The notes: a model not told the origin generated them from the letters alone. DNA of 64,000 nucleotides from JBNGOQ01 sp050589645 (GCF_050589645.1 NZ_JBNGOQ010000003.1:496001-560000), one strand, 5' to 3'; shown: positions 33,687 to 43,237, counted from the stretch's first letter. Numbers and translations: made by a program.

Positions 33687-33799
33687 GGGTTATGAGTTAT
33701 CGGCTAATAGTTGGCCATGGAAAGTTTACAACTAGCAACTATTAACCTGGGATTGTTCATTCTCAGTCCTCAACTCTTGACCGTAAACCGTAAACGCTC
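33682..33799. repeat. Heptad-periodic intergenic DNA between ruvX and def
   Basis: Units in 7-bp phase include GTTAAGG, GTTATGA, GTTATCG, GCTAATA and GTTGGCC (33682-33716); AACTAGC, AACTATT and AACCTGG (33730-33750); and CGTAAAC twice (33782-33795). It fills nearly all the gap before def. Confidence 0.65.
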
Positions 33800-33808
33800 G
33801 ATTATAAA

Positions 33809-34399
33809 ATGACATTACCGATTGTTGCCTACGGCGACCCCGTGCTGAGAAAGGTGGGGAAAGATATACAAAAAGAGTATCCCGATCTGACCGATTTGGT
33901 GAAAAATATGTGGGAGACCATGTACAATGCAAATGGGGTTGGGCTGGCCGCCCCCCAAATAGGGCGCCCCATCCGCTTGTTCCTTGTGGATACTACCCCC
34001 TTCGCAGATGACGAAGAACTGTCCGCGGAGGAACAAGAGGAATTGAACGGGTTCAAAAAAGTATTTATAAATGCGCACATGGTCGAGGAAACCGGTCAAA
34101 ATTGGGCCTTCAACGAAGGATGCCTCAGCATTCCGGATATTCGTGAGGACGTACAACGAAAAGACACTATTACCATTTCCTATGTTGATGAGGATTTTAA
34201 ACCCCATACGGAAACCTATGGCGGACTTTTGGCTCGTGTAATCCAACACGAGTACGACCACATTGAGGGTATTCTGTTTACGGATAAGTTGTCCTCCCTT
34301 AAAAAACGGCTATTAAAGGGGCGCTTGGCCAATATCTCCAAGGGCAAGATCAATGTGGATTATAGAATGCGCTTTCCAAATGTCAAAAAAACGCGCTGA
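33809..34399 (+). CDS. def: Peptide deformylase
   Basis: This enzyme removes the formyl group from the N-terminal methionine of new proteins. All three motifs are present: GVGLAAPQIG (motif 1), EGCLSIPDI (motif 2, metal Cys) and QHEYDHIEGILF (motif 3, HExxH). The 196-aa length with an acidic insertion after motif 1 (DDEELSAEEQEELNGF) is common in Bacteroidota. It lies between ruvX and the DUF5606 gene on the same strand. Confidence 0.97.
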   Translation: MTLPIVAYGDPVLRKVGKDIQKEYPDLTDLVKNMWETMYNANGVGLAAPQIGRPIRLFLVDTTPFADDEELSAEEQEELNGFKKVFINAHMVEETGQNWAFNEGCLSIPDIREDVQRKDTITISYVDEDFKPHTETYGGLLARVIQHEYDHIEGILFTDKLSSLKKRLLKGRLANISKGKINVDYRMRFPNVKKTR

Positions 34400-34455
34400 T
34401 CCGTTTCTTTATTGAAGTAAAAATGCAATATTTGACACCCAATTTATACTAGTAT

Positions 34456-34881
34456 ATGAGCTTAGACAAAATTTTATCAATTGGAGGCAGGCCCGGACTC
34501 TTTCAACTGAAGACACAGACCCGAACCGGTTTTGTTGCAGTATCCCTTTTGGATGGGAAGCGAATCACGGTAGGATTTAGAAATAATGTGAGCGTATTGT
34601 CCGAAATTGCCGTTTATACCCTAAGCGAGGAAATCCCCCTGCGCGTGGTCTTCCAAAAAATAAAGGAAAAGGAAAATGGAAAGAAGACTTCCATTGGACA
34701 TAAAGCGGAAAAAATAGAACTGGAAGAGTACTTTTTTGAAATTCTTCCAGATTACGATGAGGATCGTGTATATGCCAGTGATATCAAAAAAATAATACAA
34801 TGGTACAATATTCTGCACGATCACGGAATCACGGAGTTCCCAGAAAGCGGGGAAGATGACCCTTCTACTGAAGAAGAGTAA
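34456..34881 (+). CDS. DUF5606 family protein
   Basis: This 141-aa cytosolic protein matches DUF5606, a Bacteroidota-specific family: MSLDKILSIGGRPGLFQLKTQTRTGFVAVSLLDGKRITVG at the start and DYDEDRVYASDIKKIIQWYNIL near the end, with an acidic tail. Function is unknown. It follows def after 56 bp and ends before a strong terminator. In flavobacteria I know it as a usual neighbour of def and mazG; here mazG is 19 kb away. Confidence 0.88.
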   Translation: MSLDKILSIGGRPGLFQLKTQTRTGFVAVSLLDGKRITVGFRNNVSVLSEIAVYTLSEEIPLRVVFQKIKEKENGKKTSIGHKAEKIELEEYFFEILPDYDEDRVYASDIKKIIQWYNILHDHGITEFPESGEDDPSTEEE

Positions 34882-34893
34882 TATCACGATTTA

Positions 34894-34921
34894 AAAACCC
34901 TCCGCAATGAGGGTTTTTTTA
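34894..34921 (+). terminator. Rho-independent terminator after the DUF5606 gene
   Basis: A 9-bp stem (AAAACCCTC / GAGGGTTTT) with loop CGCAAT runs into T residues. Confidence 0.85.
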
Positions 34922-34986
34922 TGATATCTTCAGGAATTAATTAGCTATATTTAGGCGACTTATTATTATTAAAAACCTTACTAACA

Positions 34987-37900
34987 ATGCACGCTCGTTT
35001 TAAACTTGGCGCAACCTTGCTGTTGCTGATTATTTGCACCCTCCCTGGTTTATCCCAGGAAAAAGAAAAAGATTCTACGAAGAGGGCCACCAAGGAACTT
35101 CCTTTGGAGCCTGAACGCACACTCTCCTTTACTGCGGACAAGGGCACTTGGATTTCCTTGGACGTTAGCCCCGATGGCAGTACCATTGTATTTGACCTGT
35201 TGGGTGATATCTACAGTATACCCATTACAGGTGGCACGGCCACCCAAATAACCAGTGGTATGGCTTATGACGTACACCCCAGATACAGCCCTGATGGCAA
35301 ATCCTTGGTCTTTATTTCGGACAAAAGTGGTTCGGACAACATTTGGACCCTTGATCTTGCCACCCTGAAGGACAAGCAGATCAGCAAGCAAAAGAAACAC
35401 AATTTCTTTTCCGCAGAATGGACTCCGGACGGGGAATATATCGTTGGAGTAAAAGGAAGACGAAACATCAAGCCACATATCTACCATAAGGACGGGGGGT
35501 CCGGGAGCCAGTTGGTGACCGAGCCCAAGGAGATTAAATTAATAGACCCTGCCTTTGGTGCGGATGGCAAGCTCCTGTACTTCTCCCAACGGAGAAATTC
35601 CTGGAATTACAATGCCCAACTCCCACAATACCAGATTGGCACCTATGATATGGAAGATGGGGATATGGCCGTTATCACCTCCCGATATGGCTCCGCATTT
35701 ACCCCTACCTTATCCGATGATGGCAATTGGATGGTCTACGGGACGCGTTTTGAAGAGGAGACCGGCCTTATGTTGCGCAACTTAAAATCGGGCAAAGAGC
35801 GTTGGCTGGCCTATCCCGTGCAACGCGATGAACAGGAATCCATTGCGCCCTTGGGCGTACTGCCGGCCATGTCGTTTACACCAGATAGTAAAAATTTGAT
35901 CGCCTCCTACGGGGGCAAGATCTACTCCATTTCCTTGCAAAACAATGTGGCTACGGAAATACCGTTCAAAGTAGCGGTGAATCTGGAATTGGGACCGCGA
36001 TTGGATTTCAAATACCCCATCGAAGATACCGAAGAGGCCTTTGTAACCCAGATCCGGGATGCCAGACCATCGCCCAATGGTTCCCGATTGGCCTTTACCG
36101 CCCTGAACAGATTATATGTAATGGATCTACCCAACGGTACGCCCAGAAGGCTTACCAGTAACAATTTTACCGAGGCGCAACCTGCGTGGTCGCCAGATGG
36201 CAAGTACCTGGTGTTTACCACCTGGAAGCACGGCGGAGGGCATTTGTACAAGGTAAATACGGAAGGACGGGTCAAAATACAGCAGTTGACAAGAACACCA
36301 GGAGTCTATACTTTTCCCGAATGGTCCTACACCCAAAATCGTATAGCGTTCCACAGGGGTGCAGCGCAGATATGGGACGATGCTACAGGCCCTAGGGCTA
36401 GGAGATATCAGGAGGACTTGGTTTGGATTTCCCCTGAAGGCGGAACGATTAATTTTATTGATAAATCCAATGGAAGGGCCGCGCCACACTTTACCCAAGT
36501 AGATGATCGGATATACTTGTACAGTTTCGACAAAGGTCTTGTCTCCATACGTTGGGACGGATCTGATCAAAAGGAGCATTTGAGATTAAGGGGTATAGAG
36601 ACCTACGGTTCCCAGGACATCTTGGAAAATGAGCATGGTGCGTACAACCAGAATGTGTGTTTGCCCACCTTGCTGTCATCGGAGGAGAACGAGGAAAACA
36701 AAAAGGCTTCCAAACCTGTCAACATCCGTATTGCGCCCAACGGGAAGACCGCTTTGGCTATGATCAACAACGATATGTACACCGTAGACATACCCAAATA
36801 TGGGAAAACCCCTTCCATTTCCTTGGCCAAAGTGGATGGTGCGGCGTTTCCGGCCATGAAACTGACCATTATTGGTGGCGAATTCCCCGCCTGGTCGTCC
36901 GATAGCAAAAAAGTACACTGGTCGCTTGGTGCCAGCCATTTTAGCTATGACCTTGCCGCCGGCAAACAGTTTAAGGACAGCGTGGCCGAGGCCAAAAAGA
37001 AGGAAAAAGAGCTTAAGAAGAAGGAAAAGAAGTCGGATTCCACCAAAGCCGACGGGAAAGAGGATAAGAAAAAAGACCCCAAATTTGAAGCAGAGGAGTT
37101 CAAGGTGAAGGTGGCCTATAAAAGGGACATTCCTCAGGGAAACCTGTTGCTCAAGGGCGGACGTATTCTGACGATGAAGGGAGATGAGATCATTGCAAAC
37201 GGCGATATCCTTATTGAAAATAACCGTATAAAAGGAGTGGGGGCCAGCGGAAGCCTCGATGTACCACCGAATACAAAGACCATTGATGTCAGTGGTAAAA
37301 CGGTGGTTCCGGGATTCATAGATACCCATGCACATCTAAGACCAAGCTGGGGATTGCACAAAAGCCAGTTATGGGTGTATTCTGCCAATCTGGCCTATGG
37401 GGTCACCACCACTAGGGACCCTCAAACGGGTACCACAGATGTGTTGACCTATGCCGATATGGTCGAGTCCGGAATGACCCATGGACCTCGTATCTACAGT
37501 ACAGGGCCCGGAGTAGGTTTCTGGCGGTATAAAATAGAAAGTTTGGACCATGCCAAAGAAGTCCTTAGCCAATACAGCGAATACTACGATACCAAAAGCA
37601 TAAAGATGTACTTGGTCGGCAACCGACAGCAACGACAATGGATCATGATGGCCGCAAAGGAATTGAAGTTGATGCCCACAACCGAGGGCGGACTCGATTT
37701 TAAACTGAACATGACCCAATTGTTGGATGGATATCCGGGACACGAACACTCCCTGCCCATTTATCCTATTTATGGGGATGTAGTGAAGGCCATCGCAGAT
37801 TCCAAAATGGCCGTCACCCCAACCCTGCTGGTCTCCTATGGAGGGCCCTGGGCAGAGAATTATTACTACTCGAGGGAAGATGTTTGGGGCGATAAAAAAA

Positions 37901-38394
37901 TACAGTATTACACCCCCTATGCCGATCTTGCCCGTAAATCGAGAAGAAGACCGGGCTGGTTTATGGATGAGGAACATGTCTTTAAAAAACATGCAGAGTT
38001 CATGAAAGATTTGGTAGAGGCCGGTGGTCTGGCAGGTGTTGGCAGCCATGGGCAATTACAGGGCCTTGGCTTTCATTGGGAACTTTGGTCCGTGGCCAGT
38101 GGCGGAATGAAGAATATGGACGCCCTTAGAACGGCGACCATCTTGGGTGCCCTAGCGCTGGGATTGGACGGCGACCTGGGCAGCTTGGAAGTTGGAAAAT
38201 TGGCAGATGTCCTGATTCTGGACAAAGACCCCTTGGAAGACCTGAGGAATACGAATTCGCTTACCCTTGTGGTCAAAAATGGCAGGGTATATCATGCGGA
38301 TACTTTGGACGAGATATGGCCTACAGAACAGAAGGCCGAGACCTTCCATTGGCAGACCAAAAAACCTGAAGGTGTGCCAGGGATAAAAAAATGA
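34987..38394 (+). CDS. Exported beta-propeller amidohydrolase fusion protein
   Basis: This 1135-aa protein has a signal peptide (1-23). A long TolB/PD40-type beta-propeller region follows (about 40-660), with repeated motifs such as VSPDGSTIVFD, YSPDGKSLVFISD and WSPDGKYLVFTTW. A highly charged Lys/Glu linker occupies about 669-700. The metal-dependent amidohydrolase domain runs from about 718 to 1110. Its first metal pair is DTHAHLRPSW (His781, His783), and GLAGVGSHGQLQG and the closing LGSLEVGKLADVLILDKDPLED are typical of the family. It is probably periplasmic and hydrolyses an amide, possibly a dipeptide or cyclic amide; the substrate is not evident. It is monocistronic, after a terminator and before the 38.5-kb repeat. 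Confidence 0.88.
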   Translation: MHARFKLGATLLLLIICTLPGLSQEKEKDSTKRATKELPLEPERTLSFTADKGTWISLDVSPDGSTIVFDLLGDIYSIPITGGTATQITSGMAYDVHPRYSPDGKSLVFISDKSGSDNIWTLDLATLKDKQISKQKKHNFFSAEWTPDGEYIVGVKGRRNIKPHIYHKDGGSGSQLVTEPKEIKLIDPAFGADGKLLYFSQRRNSWNYNAQLPQYQIGTYDMEDGDMAVITSRYGSAFTPTLSDDGNWMVYGTRFEEETGLMLRNLKSGKERWLAYPVQRDEQESIAPLGVLPAMSFTPDSKNLIASYGGKIYSISLQNNVATEIPFKVAVNLELGPRLDFKYPIEDTEEAFVTQIRDARPSPNGSRLAFTALNRLYVMDLPNGTPRRLTSNNFTEAQPAWSPDGKYLVFTTWKHGGGHLYKVNTEGRVKIQQLTRTPGVYTFPEWSYTQNRIAFHRGAAQIWDDATGPRARRYQEDLVWISPEGGTINFIDKSNGRAAPHFTQVDDRIYLYSFDKGLVSIRWDGSDQKEHLRLRGIETYGSQDILENEHGAYNQNVCLPTLLSSEENEENKKASKPVNIRIAPNGKTALAMINNDMYTVDIPKYGKTPSISLAKVDGAAFPAMKLTIIGGEFPAWSSDSKKVHWSLGASHFSYDLAAGKQFKDSVAEAKKKEKELKKKEKKSDSTKADGKEDKKKDPKFEAEEFKVKVAYKRDIPQGNLLLKGGRILTMKGDEIIANGDILIENNRIKGVGASGSLDVPPNTKTIDVSGKTVVPGFIDTHAHLRPSWGLHKSQLWVYSANLAYGVTTTRDPQTGTTDVLTYADMVESGMTHGPRIYSTGPGVGFWRYKIESLDHAKEVLSQYSEYYDTKSIKMYLVGNRQQRQWIMMAAKELKLMPTTEGGLDFKLNMTQLLDGYPGHEHSLPIYPIYGDVVKAIADSKMAVTPTLLVSYGGPWAENYYYSREDVWGDKKIQYYTPYADLARKSRRRPGWFMDEEHVFKKHAEFMKDLVEAGGLAGVGSHGQLQGLGFHWELWSVASGGMKNMDALRTATILGALALGLDGDLGSLEVGKLADVLILDKDPLEDLRNTNSLTLVVKNGRVYHADTLDEIWPTEQKAETFHWQTKKPEGVPGIKK

Positions 38395-38438
38395 CGTAAA
38401 ACGTTACAAATAACAGGAGTTATATTGGACTAAATCAG

Positions 38439-38599
38439 AGCGGCTGTTTAAAAGGTAAAAACAAAAAACTGTCATATCGAGCGCCCACCTCCCGAAGTCT
38501 TGTACGGAGGGCAGGCAGTTGAGATGTCTGGAAAATAAGGACATATAAGGTTCTCGACTGCGCTTGAACGGACAGCAGAGCACTTTTCAAACAGCCGCT
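38439..38599. repeat. Paired inverted-repeat element, copy 2, inside a larger hairpin
   Basis: The outermost inverted repeat is AGCGGCTGTTT (38439-38449) / AAACAGCCGCT (38589-38599), 11 bp perfect and extended imperfectly. Inside lie a left arm TGTCATATCGAGCG (38470-38483) with a 32-bp insert (38484-38515) then CAGTTGAGATGTC, and an inverted right arm (38551-38574) without the insert. 38478-38515 matches the 24-kb copy in reverse at 35 of 38 bases. It occupies the convergent gap and may also terminate both transcripts. Confidence 0.75.
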
Positions 38600-38607
38600 T
38601 TGTTATA

Positions 38608-40224
38608 TCAATCTTTTTCGATGGTTTCGTAGGTGTACTTGCTTTTTTTCCAATCGATTAACTTGGATGGGTAGTACTTTACATCCATTCGGTCCAGAAA
38701 AGGCGCTTGGTTCGCCAGGCGTACCCTGTAGTTTTCCCAATCGCGATTTTCCTCGGTGGTCCAACTCAATTCGGAATAGCCGATCATCCTGGGAAAGGCC
38801 AAATATTCCAATTCATCTATCGTGCTGATCGTTTCGGACCACAAGGGAGCTTCTATGCCCAAAATATTTTCCAGGGGAATCCCCTCAATTAATTTTTCCG
38901 GGGTCCAAATATAGGCCGTATCCACGGGAATATAGGCAGCCCAATGCAAACCGAATTTGGACAGCGTATCGTATTGCATATCCAAATAAGCTTTTTTGGC
39001 CGGCGATAGAATGACCTTGGATCCGTTTTTGGCCGCAGCGATGGCATTTTCCCTTGTGGCCCAATGCTGGGCAATGGTGGTGGAATCGATATCGGCCTGG
39101 ACAATCTCGTCCCAACCGATCATCCGCTTCCCGTGTTTTTGCACTATTTTTTCAACCTTGTTTACAAAGAGGATGTAGTCTTTCTTTTTGGTTACATGGC
39201 TTTCATCCCCGCCAATGTGGAAGTAGGGACCGGGGGTTAAGGCGGCGATTTCCTCTACCACATCATCAATAAAGGCATAAACCGTATCCTTTTGCGCGTC
39301 AAAGGTGCTGAAACCTACGCGCATTCCAGTGTACAATTCCGGCGTTTTTCCATTGCCGTTCAAAATGGGATAGGCTACGGAGGCCGCATTGGTATGCCCC
39401 GGCATATCTATTTCCGGAACAATCGTGATGTATCGGGCCGCAGCGTATTCCACAATTTCAGTATAGTCTTCCTGGGTATAGAAGCCCCCTGGGCCGCCAC
39501 CCACTTCGGTACTTCCACCAACCTCTGTGAGTCTGGGCCATGATTTGATCTCAATTCGCCATCCCTGGTCATCGGAAAGATGCAAGTGCAGCACATTGAT
39601 CTTATAGTACGCCAAAAGGTCGATATATTTTTTTACGTCCTCCACACTAAAGAAGTGGCGGGCCACATCCAGCATAGAGCCCCGATATTCAAAATTGGGT
39701 CGATCTTCGATTTTTCCCGATGCAATGGGCCAGATTCTCTGTTCGGCCAGGGTATCATTGCTTTCCTCGGGAATAAGCTGTCTTAGCGTTTGAATACCTC
39801 TAAACGCACCCGCAGCGGTACTGGCATTGATAATCACAGAATCTCTATTGATATACAATTGGTAGGCTTCCGGCGCTTGGAGTGTTGTACTATCAGATTG
39901 ATTGATATAAATAATCCGTTTTACCCCTTCGTCCCCGTGGTCGTTGACCCAAAGGTCAAGCTTGGTTTTTTCCTTGATCTTCTTAGCAAGGAACTCGCCA
40001 ACCGCTGCGAAGCCCAGCTCGTTCTGGGACGTATAGATGGCGGTATACCTGTCTAGACCAAAGGCCGTGTGGGTAGGAGTGATTTTTAAAGGTTTTGGGA
40101 TCAAGTTTTCCTGTGCCAGATCGGTCCGGGGAAAATTGATGGGTGCCCTTTTTTCGCCGCAAGCAAGAAATCCCAAAATTCCCGTAAATAGGATCAGCGC
40201 TTTTAATACTGTTGATTGTCGCAT
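38608..40224 (-). CDS. Beta-N-acetylhexosaminidase, GH20, lipoprotein
   Basis: This enzyme releases terminal GlcNAc or GalNAc from glycans such as chitin oligomers, glycoproteins or peptidoglycan fragments. The 538-aa protein has a lipoprotein signal (ALILFTGILGFLACGEKR), a GH20b N-terminal domain (about 40-165) and a GH20 barrel. The barrel shows RGSMLDVARHFF, the substrate-assisting catalytic pair Asp340-Glu341 in FHIGGDESHV, LHLHLSDDQGWRIEI, VPEIDMPGHT and APLWSET. It is membrane-anchored, probably in the periplasm or at the surface. It lies 7 bp after a GDSL hydrolase gene, so they form an operon. Confidence 0.94.
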   Translation of the reverse strand: MRQSTVLKALILFTGILGFLACGEKRAPINFPRTDLAQENLIPKPLKITPTHTAFGLDRYTAIYTSQNELGFAAVGEFLAKKIKEKTKLDLWVNDHGDEGVKRIIYINQSDSTTLQAPEAYQLYINRDSVIINASTAAGAFRGIQTLRQLIPEESNDTLAEQRIWPIASGKIEDRPNFEYRGSMLDVARHFFSVEDVKKYIDLLAYYKINVLHLHLSDDQGWRIEIKSWPRLTEVGGSTEVGGGPGGFYTQEDYTEIVEYAAARYITIVPEIDMPGHTNAASVAYPILNGNGKTPELYTGMRVGFSTFDAQKDTVYAFIDDVVEEIAALTPGPYFHIGGDESHVTKKKDYILFVNKVEKIVQKHGKRMIGWDEIVQADIDSTTIAQHWATRENAIAAAKNGSKVILSPAKKAYLDMQYDTLSKFGLHWAAYIPVDTAYIWTPEKLIEGIPLENILGIEAPLWSETISTIDELEYLAFPRMIGYSELSWTTEENRDWENYRVRLANQAPFLDRMDVKYYPSKLIDWKKSKYTYETIEKD

Positions 40225-40231
40225 GTTCAGA

Positions 40232-40876
40232 TTATTTAATGTATTTGGTTATTACCTCTTGCCAAAGGGCATACCCCTTGGCGTTCATATGTAAACCGTC
40301 TGCAATGAACAGATCGGTCCTTAGTTTTCTTCCGTTGAGCATAATGTCCCAGACGTTGGCAAATGCCAGGTTGGTATCCCGCTCACAGATTTCCCTGATT
40401 CTGCGGTTCAAACGTCTGTACTTGCGCCTAAGGTGCCACCTGGCAATACTGGGCTTGGCAGAAAGCAGTACAATTTGTGTTGCCTTGTTATGCTCCTTTA
40501 CCAGGGCAATGATCTGCTGTATATCGGCGATGATCCGTTTTGGTTTTTTTTTTGACGAAATGTCATTGTCGCCCTCATAGATAAAGACCTTTTTGGGATT
40601 GAAGCGGAGAATCAGTTTTTCCGAATGGATTAAAAGGTCGGAGGCCTGCGATCCCCCAAAGCCCGAATTCACGATTTGCTGTTCTGGGAAAATCGTTGCA
40701 AGATCTTTCCACAAGCGAACACTGGAACTTCCGGTAAATACTATGGTTTCCTTGGAAGCATCCCAAAGCGTATCGTATTTTTTTTGAATCTCTGCCACTT
40801 CAGCTTCAAACGGGAGACTATCCTGCGCACGACCCATCATACAGACGGCCAGTAGCATCACAATCAGGTATCGCAT
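40232..40876 (-). CDS. GDSL/SGNH-family hydrolase
   Basis: This 214-aa protein has a signal peptide (about 1-17) and the SGNH blocks. Block I is VFTGSSSVRLWKDL with the nucleophile serine (a variant of GDS), block II has GFGGSQASDLL, block III GDNDIS, and block V DGLHMNAKGYALW with the Asp-x-x-His dyad. It is probably an exported esterase, perhaps removing acetyl groups from sugars, which fits its operon with the GH20 hexosaminidase 7 bp downstream. The substrate is inferred only. Confidence 0.9.
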   Translation of the reverse strand: MRYLIVMLLAVCMMGRAQDSLPFEAEVAEIQKKYDTLWDASKETIVFTGSSSVRLWKDLATIFPEQQIVNSGFGGSQASDLLIHSEKLILRFNPKKVFIYEGDNDISSKKKPKRIIADIQQIIALVKEHNKATQIVLLSAKPSIARWHLRRKYRRLNRRIREICERDTNLAFANVWDIMLNGRKLRTDLFIADGLHMNAKGYALWQEVITKYIK

Positions 40877-41064
40877 AGGTGAAAAATTTGAAATTCTAAA
40901 TTACCGCAATTTTGCAAGTTGGTCAACTACTATAATGGCACTTTCCTCCAATATATAATCAGCCGTACTCGGGTAGGCTTTGGCAGCTAGGAGGTCTTAC
41001 TATCCTGGAGCCAATATATTGTACTTGTTTTCAGCAGTTTACCTCAGTCATGTGCCGCAAGGAT

Positions 41065-41958
41065 TTATTCTTCTTTTGGCGGTGCCAACGCGATAAAACC
41101 TTCCGATAGGCCCCATTCGTAAAATCGGGTAATCCAAGTGTCCGAAGGCAGTCCTTGAGGTTGCATTCCAAAACCGTGACCGCCCTTGGCGTACATATGC
41201 AAGCCCACCTTTTTTCCTTCCTGTAACCAAGCGGTATAAAGAGCAATACTTCCCTTCGCCAAACCGAGCGGGTCGTCCGTGGCACAGACCACCAACATAG
41301 GCGGGGCATTATCAGGAGCATCCTTTATAGGGATAATATCGGTCCAAGGATAGACGGGTACAATAAAATCCGGTCTATTTTCTAAACTCGAATTGTAGGC
41401 AACACCTATGGTGACGGCCCCTCCGGCAGAAAAACCCATAAAGCCTATTTTGTCCGGTTGAATACCATAAGTGTCCGCATGTGTACGCACATAGGACAAA
41501 GCCGAAAGCCCATCCTGGATGGCCAAGGGCAATATAGGTGTAACTTTTTCCCCGATTTCTGCCGGATTACGGGCCCCGGCTTCCGTGATTTCCTGTACAG
41601 CATCCCCTTGGGTAGGTACCAGGCGATATTTGAGCACAAAAGCGGTTATACCTTTAGCGTTGAGCCATTTGGCCACATCGGTTCCTTCTTTTTTGATACT
41701 GTGGGCATATAAACCTCCTCCCGGGGCAATGATGACCGAAGTACCGTTTGCCTGCTCAGGGTCCGCGACAAAGACCTCCATCGTAGGAATCGATACATTG
41801 CTCACAATTTCCGTATTCCATATGTTGGAATAGTACTCCCGTTCGCCACCTTCCCAAACCACATTTTCGGAATTCTTATGGGGAAGTTCTACGATAGTTT
41901 GGGATAACCCGGCTGTTAGTGTACACAAACCGAGAAACAGTGCAAGTCGTATTTTCAT
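41065..41958 (-). CDS. Exported alpha/beta hydrolase, acetyl-esterase-like
   Basis: This 297-aa protein has a signal peptide (1-20) and an alpha/beta hydrolase fold. The oxyanion region is VIIAPGGGLYAHSIKKEG, the nucleophile elbow GFMGFSAGGAV, and the acid and histidine are in VCATDDPLG and KGGHGFGMQP. It resembles carbohydrate acetyl esterases (xylan or sugar esterases of the BD-FAE type). ATG 41958 is preferred because the signal peptide starts there. It lies before the LacI regulator gene on the same strand, with 113 bp between. Role in removing acetyl groups from plant or algal polysaccharides is inferred from context. Confidence 0.88.
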   Translation of the reverse strand: MKIRLALFLGLCTLTAGLSQTIVELPHKNSENVVWEGGEREYYSNIWNTEIVSNVSIPTMEVFVADPEQANGTSVIIAPGGGLYAHSIKKEGTDVAKWLNAKGITAFVLKYRLVPTQGDAVQEITEAGARNPAEIGEKVTPILPLAIQDGLSALSYVRTHADTYGIQPDKIGFMGFSAGGAVTIGVAYNSSLENRPDFIVPVYPWTDIIPIKDAPDNAPPMLVVCATDDPLGLAKGSIALYTAWLQEGKKVGLHMYAKGGHGFGMQPQGLPSDTWITRFYEWGLSEGFIALAPPKEE

Positions 41959-42071
41959 ATCCAGTTTATTTTCGAATCTTAAATATAACATATTTTGGCA
42001 AGACCCTATATTCTGTCACTGCCTTATGATGGCTGCAAAAACCCCTGCTTGCGCCCTAATGTGACCCCTTT

Positions 42072-43142
42072 CTAAAAAGACAACAAGCTATCTCTCTTTT
42101 GGTCGGCATAGGGGAGGTTTTCCTTGGTGATAATCTCTATGGGCGATAAAATTTGCGAAGACGGTTTTCTGTTATACAACAAAAACTTAGCGAGTGTTTC
42201 GATAGCCCTATACCCTTGTGCAACCGGTTTTTGGGAAATCAAAAAAGTGATTTTACCATCGGTAAGGGCTTTTGCATTGTGTTCCGTAATATCAAAACCT
42301 ATTAAGAAAGGCTTTGGGTTTCCTAACCCATGTAGTAGGTTTGCGATGATATGCGATCGGCTGTTCGGAACAAAAATCCCCTTTATTTCAGGATTTTTGA
42401 GCAAGATTTCCGAAATGCTCCCCCTTACGCGTTCGGCATTTCCGAAATCCTCTAATTCCAAATAGTGATTGGTGTTTTTAAGATCATTGACCTCAAAATA
42501 ATGGTCAAAACCCTTTATCCGCTCCGAGATGTTATTGAAATTCGACAGATTGGGCCTGGAATGAACGGTGAGCACATCGACTTTATGACCCATACACAGC
42601 CCCATCAGTTTTCCTGCCAAAACCCCGCTTTTAAATGCATCCTGGCCAATAAAGGAAAGATTGCCGTATCCGTTTATGGAAATATTCAAAAAACTAAAGG
42701 GGATTTCCCGCTGTCGTAAGGTGTTGGTCAGTTCTTCAGTCTCCTTCTTAAAGGTAGGCACCAGAATTACCCCCTGTGGTTTAATCGCCAGAAGTAGTTT
42801 AAATGAATTGATGTACGAACGGGAATCTTTCTGATCAAAGAAAAAGGTTTCCACGGTCACCCCAAAGGGTATTAGTTCGTCTTTGGCCTTGCAAATACCT
42901 TCCAAAGGGGATTTCCAAAATAGATTTTCGTCATCAGAATCCGGCAATAACACCGCTATGGTATATTTTTTTTTCAGAGCAAGAGATTGTGCAATACGGT
43001 TTACCTTAAAGTTGTGTTGCTCCAAAATTCCCCGAATTCTTTTCGCCGTTTTTTCAGAAACCCCTTGTCTGTTGTGTATGACACGGTCCACGGTGCCGGG
43101 AGAAACCTCAGCCAACTTCGCAATCTCTTTAATCGTAATCAT
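42072..43142 (-). CDS. LacI-family transcriptional regulator of the hexuronate operon
   Basis: This 356-aa DNA-binding protein has the LacI helix-turn-helix at the N-terminus (TIKEIAKLAEVSPGTVDRVIHNRQGVSEKTAKRIRGILEQ). A periplasmic-binding-protein-like effector domain (about 60-340) follows and is related to sugar-binding proteins (KYTIAVLLPDSDDENLFW). It is divergent from the uronate operon. The intergenic region contains a 16-bp perfect palindrome of the LacI type, so it probably represses (or autoregulates) that operon until a sugar acid or breakdown product binds. The inducer is unknown. Confidence 0.93.
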   Translation of the reverse strand: MITIKEIAKLAEVSPGTVDRVIHNRQGVSEKTAKRIRGILEQHNFKVNRIAQSLALKKKYTIAVLLPDSDDENLFWKSPLEGICKAKDELIPFGVTVETFFFDQKDSRSYINSFKLLLAIKPQGVILVPTFKKETEELTNTLRQREIPFSFLNISINGYGNLSFIGQDAFKSGVLAGKLMGLCMGHKVDVLTVHSRPNLSNFNNISERIKGFDHYFEVNDLKNTNHYLELEDFGNAERVRGSISEILLKNPEIKGIFVPNSRSHIIANLLHGLGNPKPFLIGFDITEHNAKALTDGKITFLISQKPVAQGYRAIETLAKFLLYNRKPSSQILSPIEIITKENLPYADQKRDSLLSF

Positions 43143-43237
43143 GCTCCGAAATAAAGCATTAATATACGACCTTCCGTTAAATTTCGTGCTTTTTTGACCC
43201 TACAGTTTGTATAATGCAAGCGCAATCCTTACTTTTA

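Noticed and set aside
36676..38055. Two minus-strand open frames opposite the amidohydrolase
   Set aside because: Composition is that of a reverse reading of the real gene; the metal motif of the sense strand is intact.
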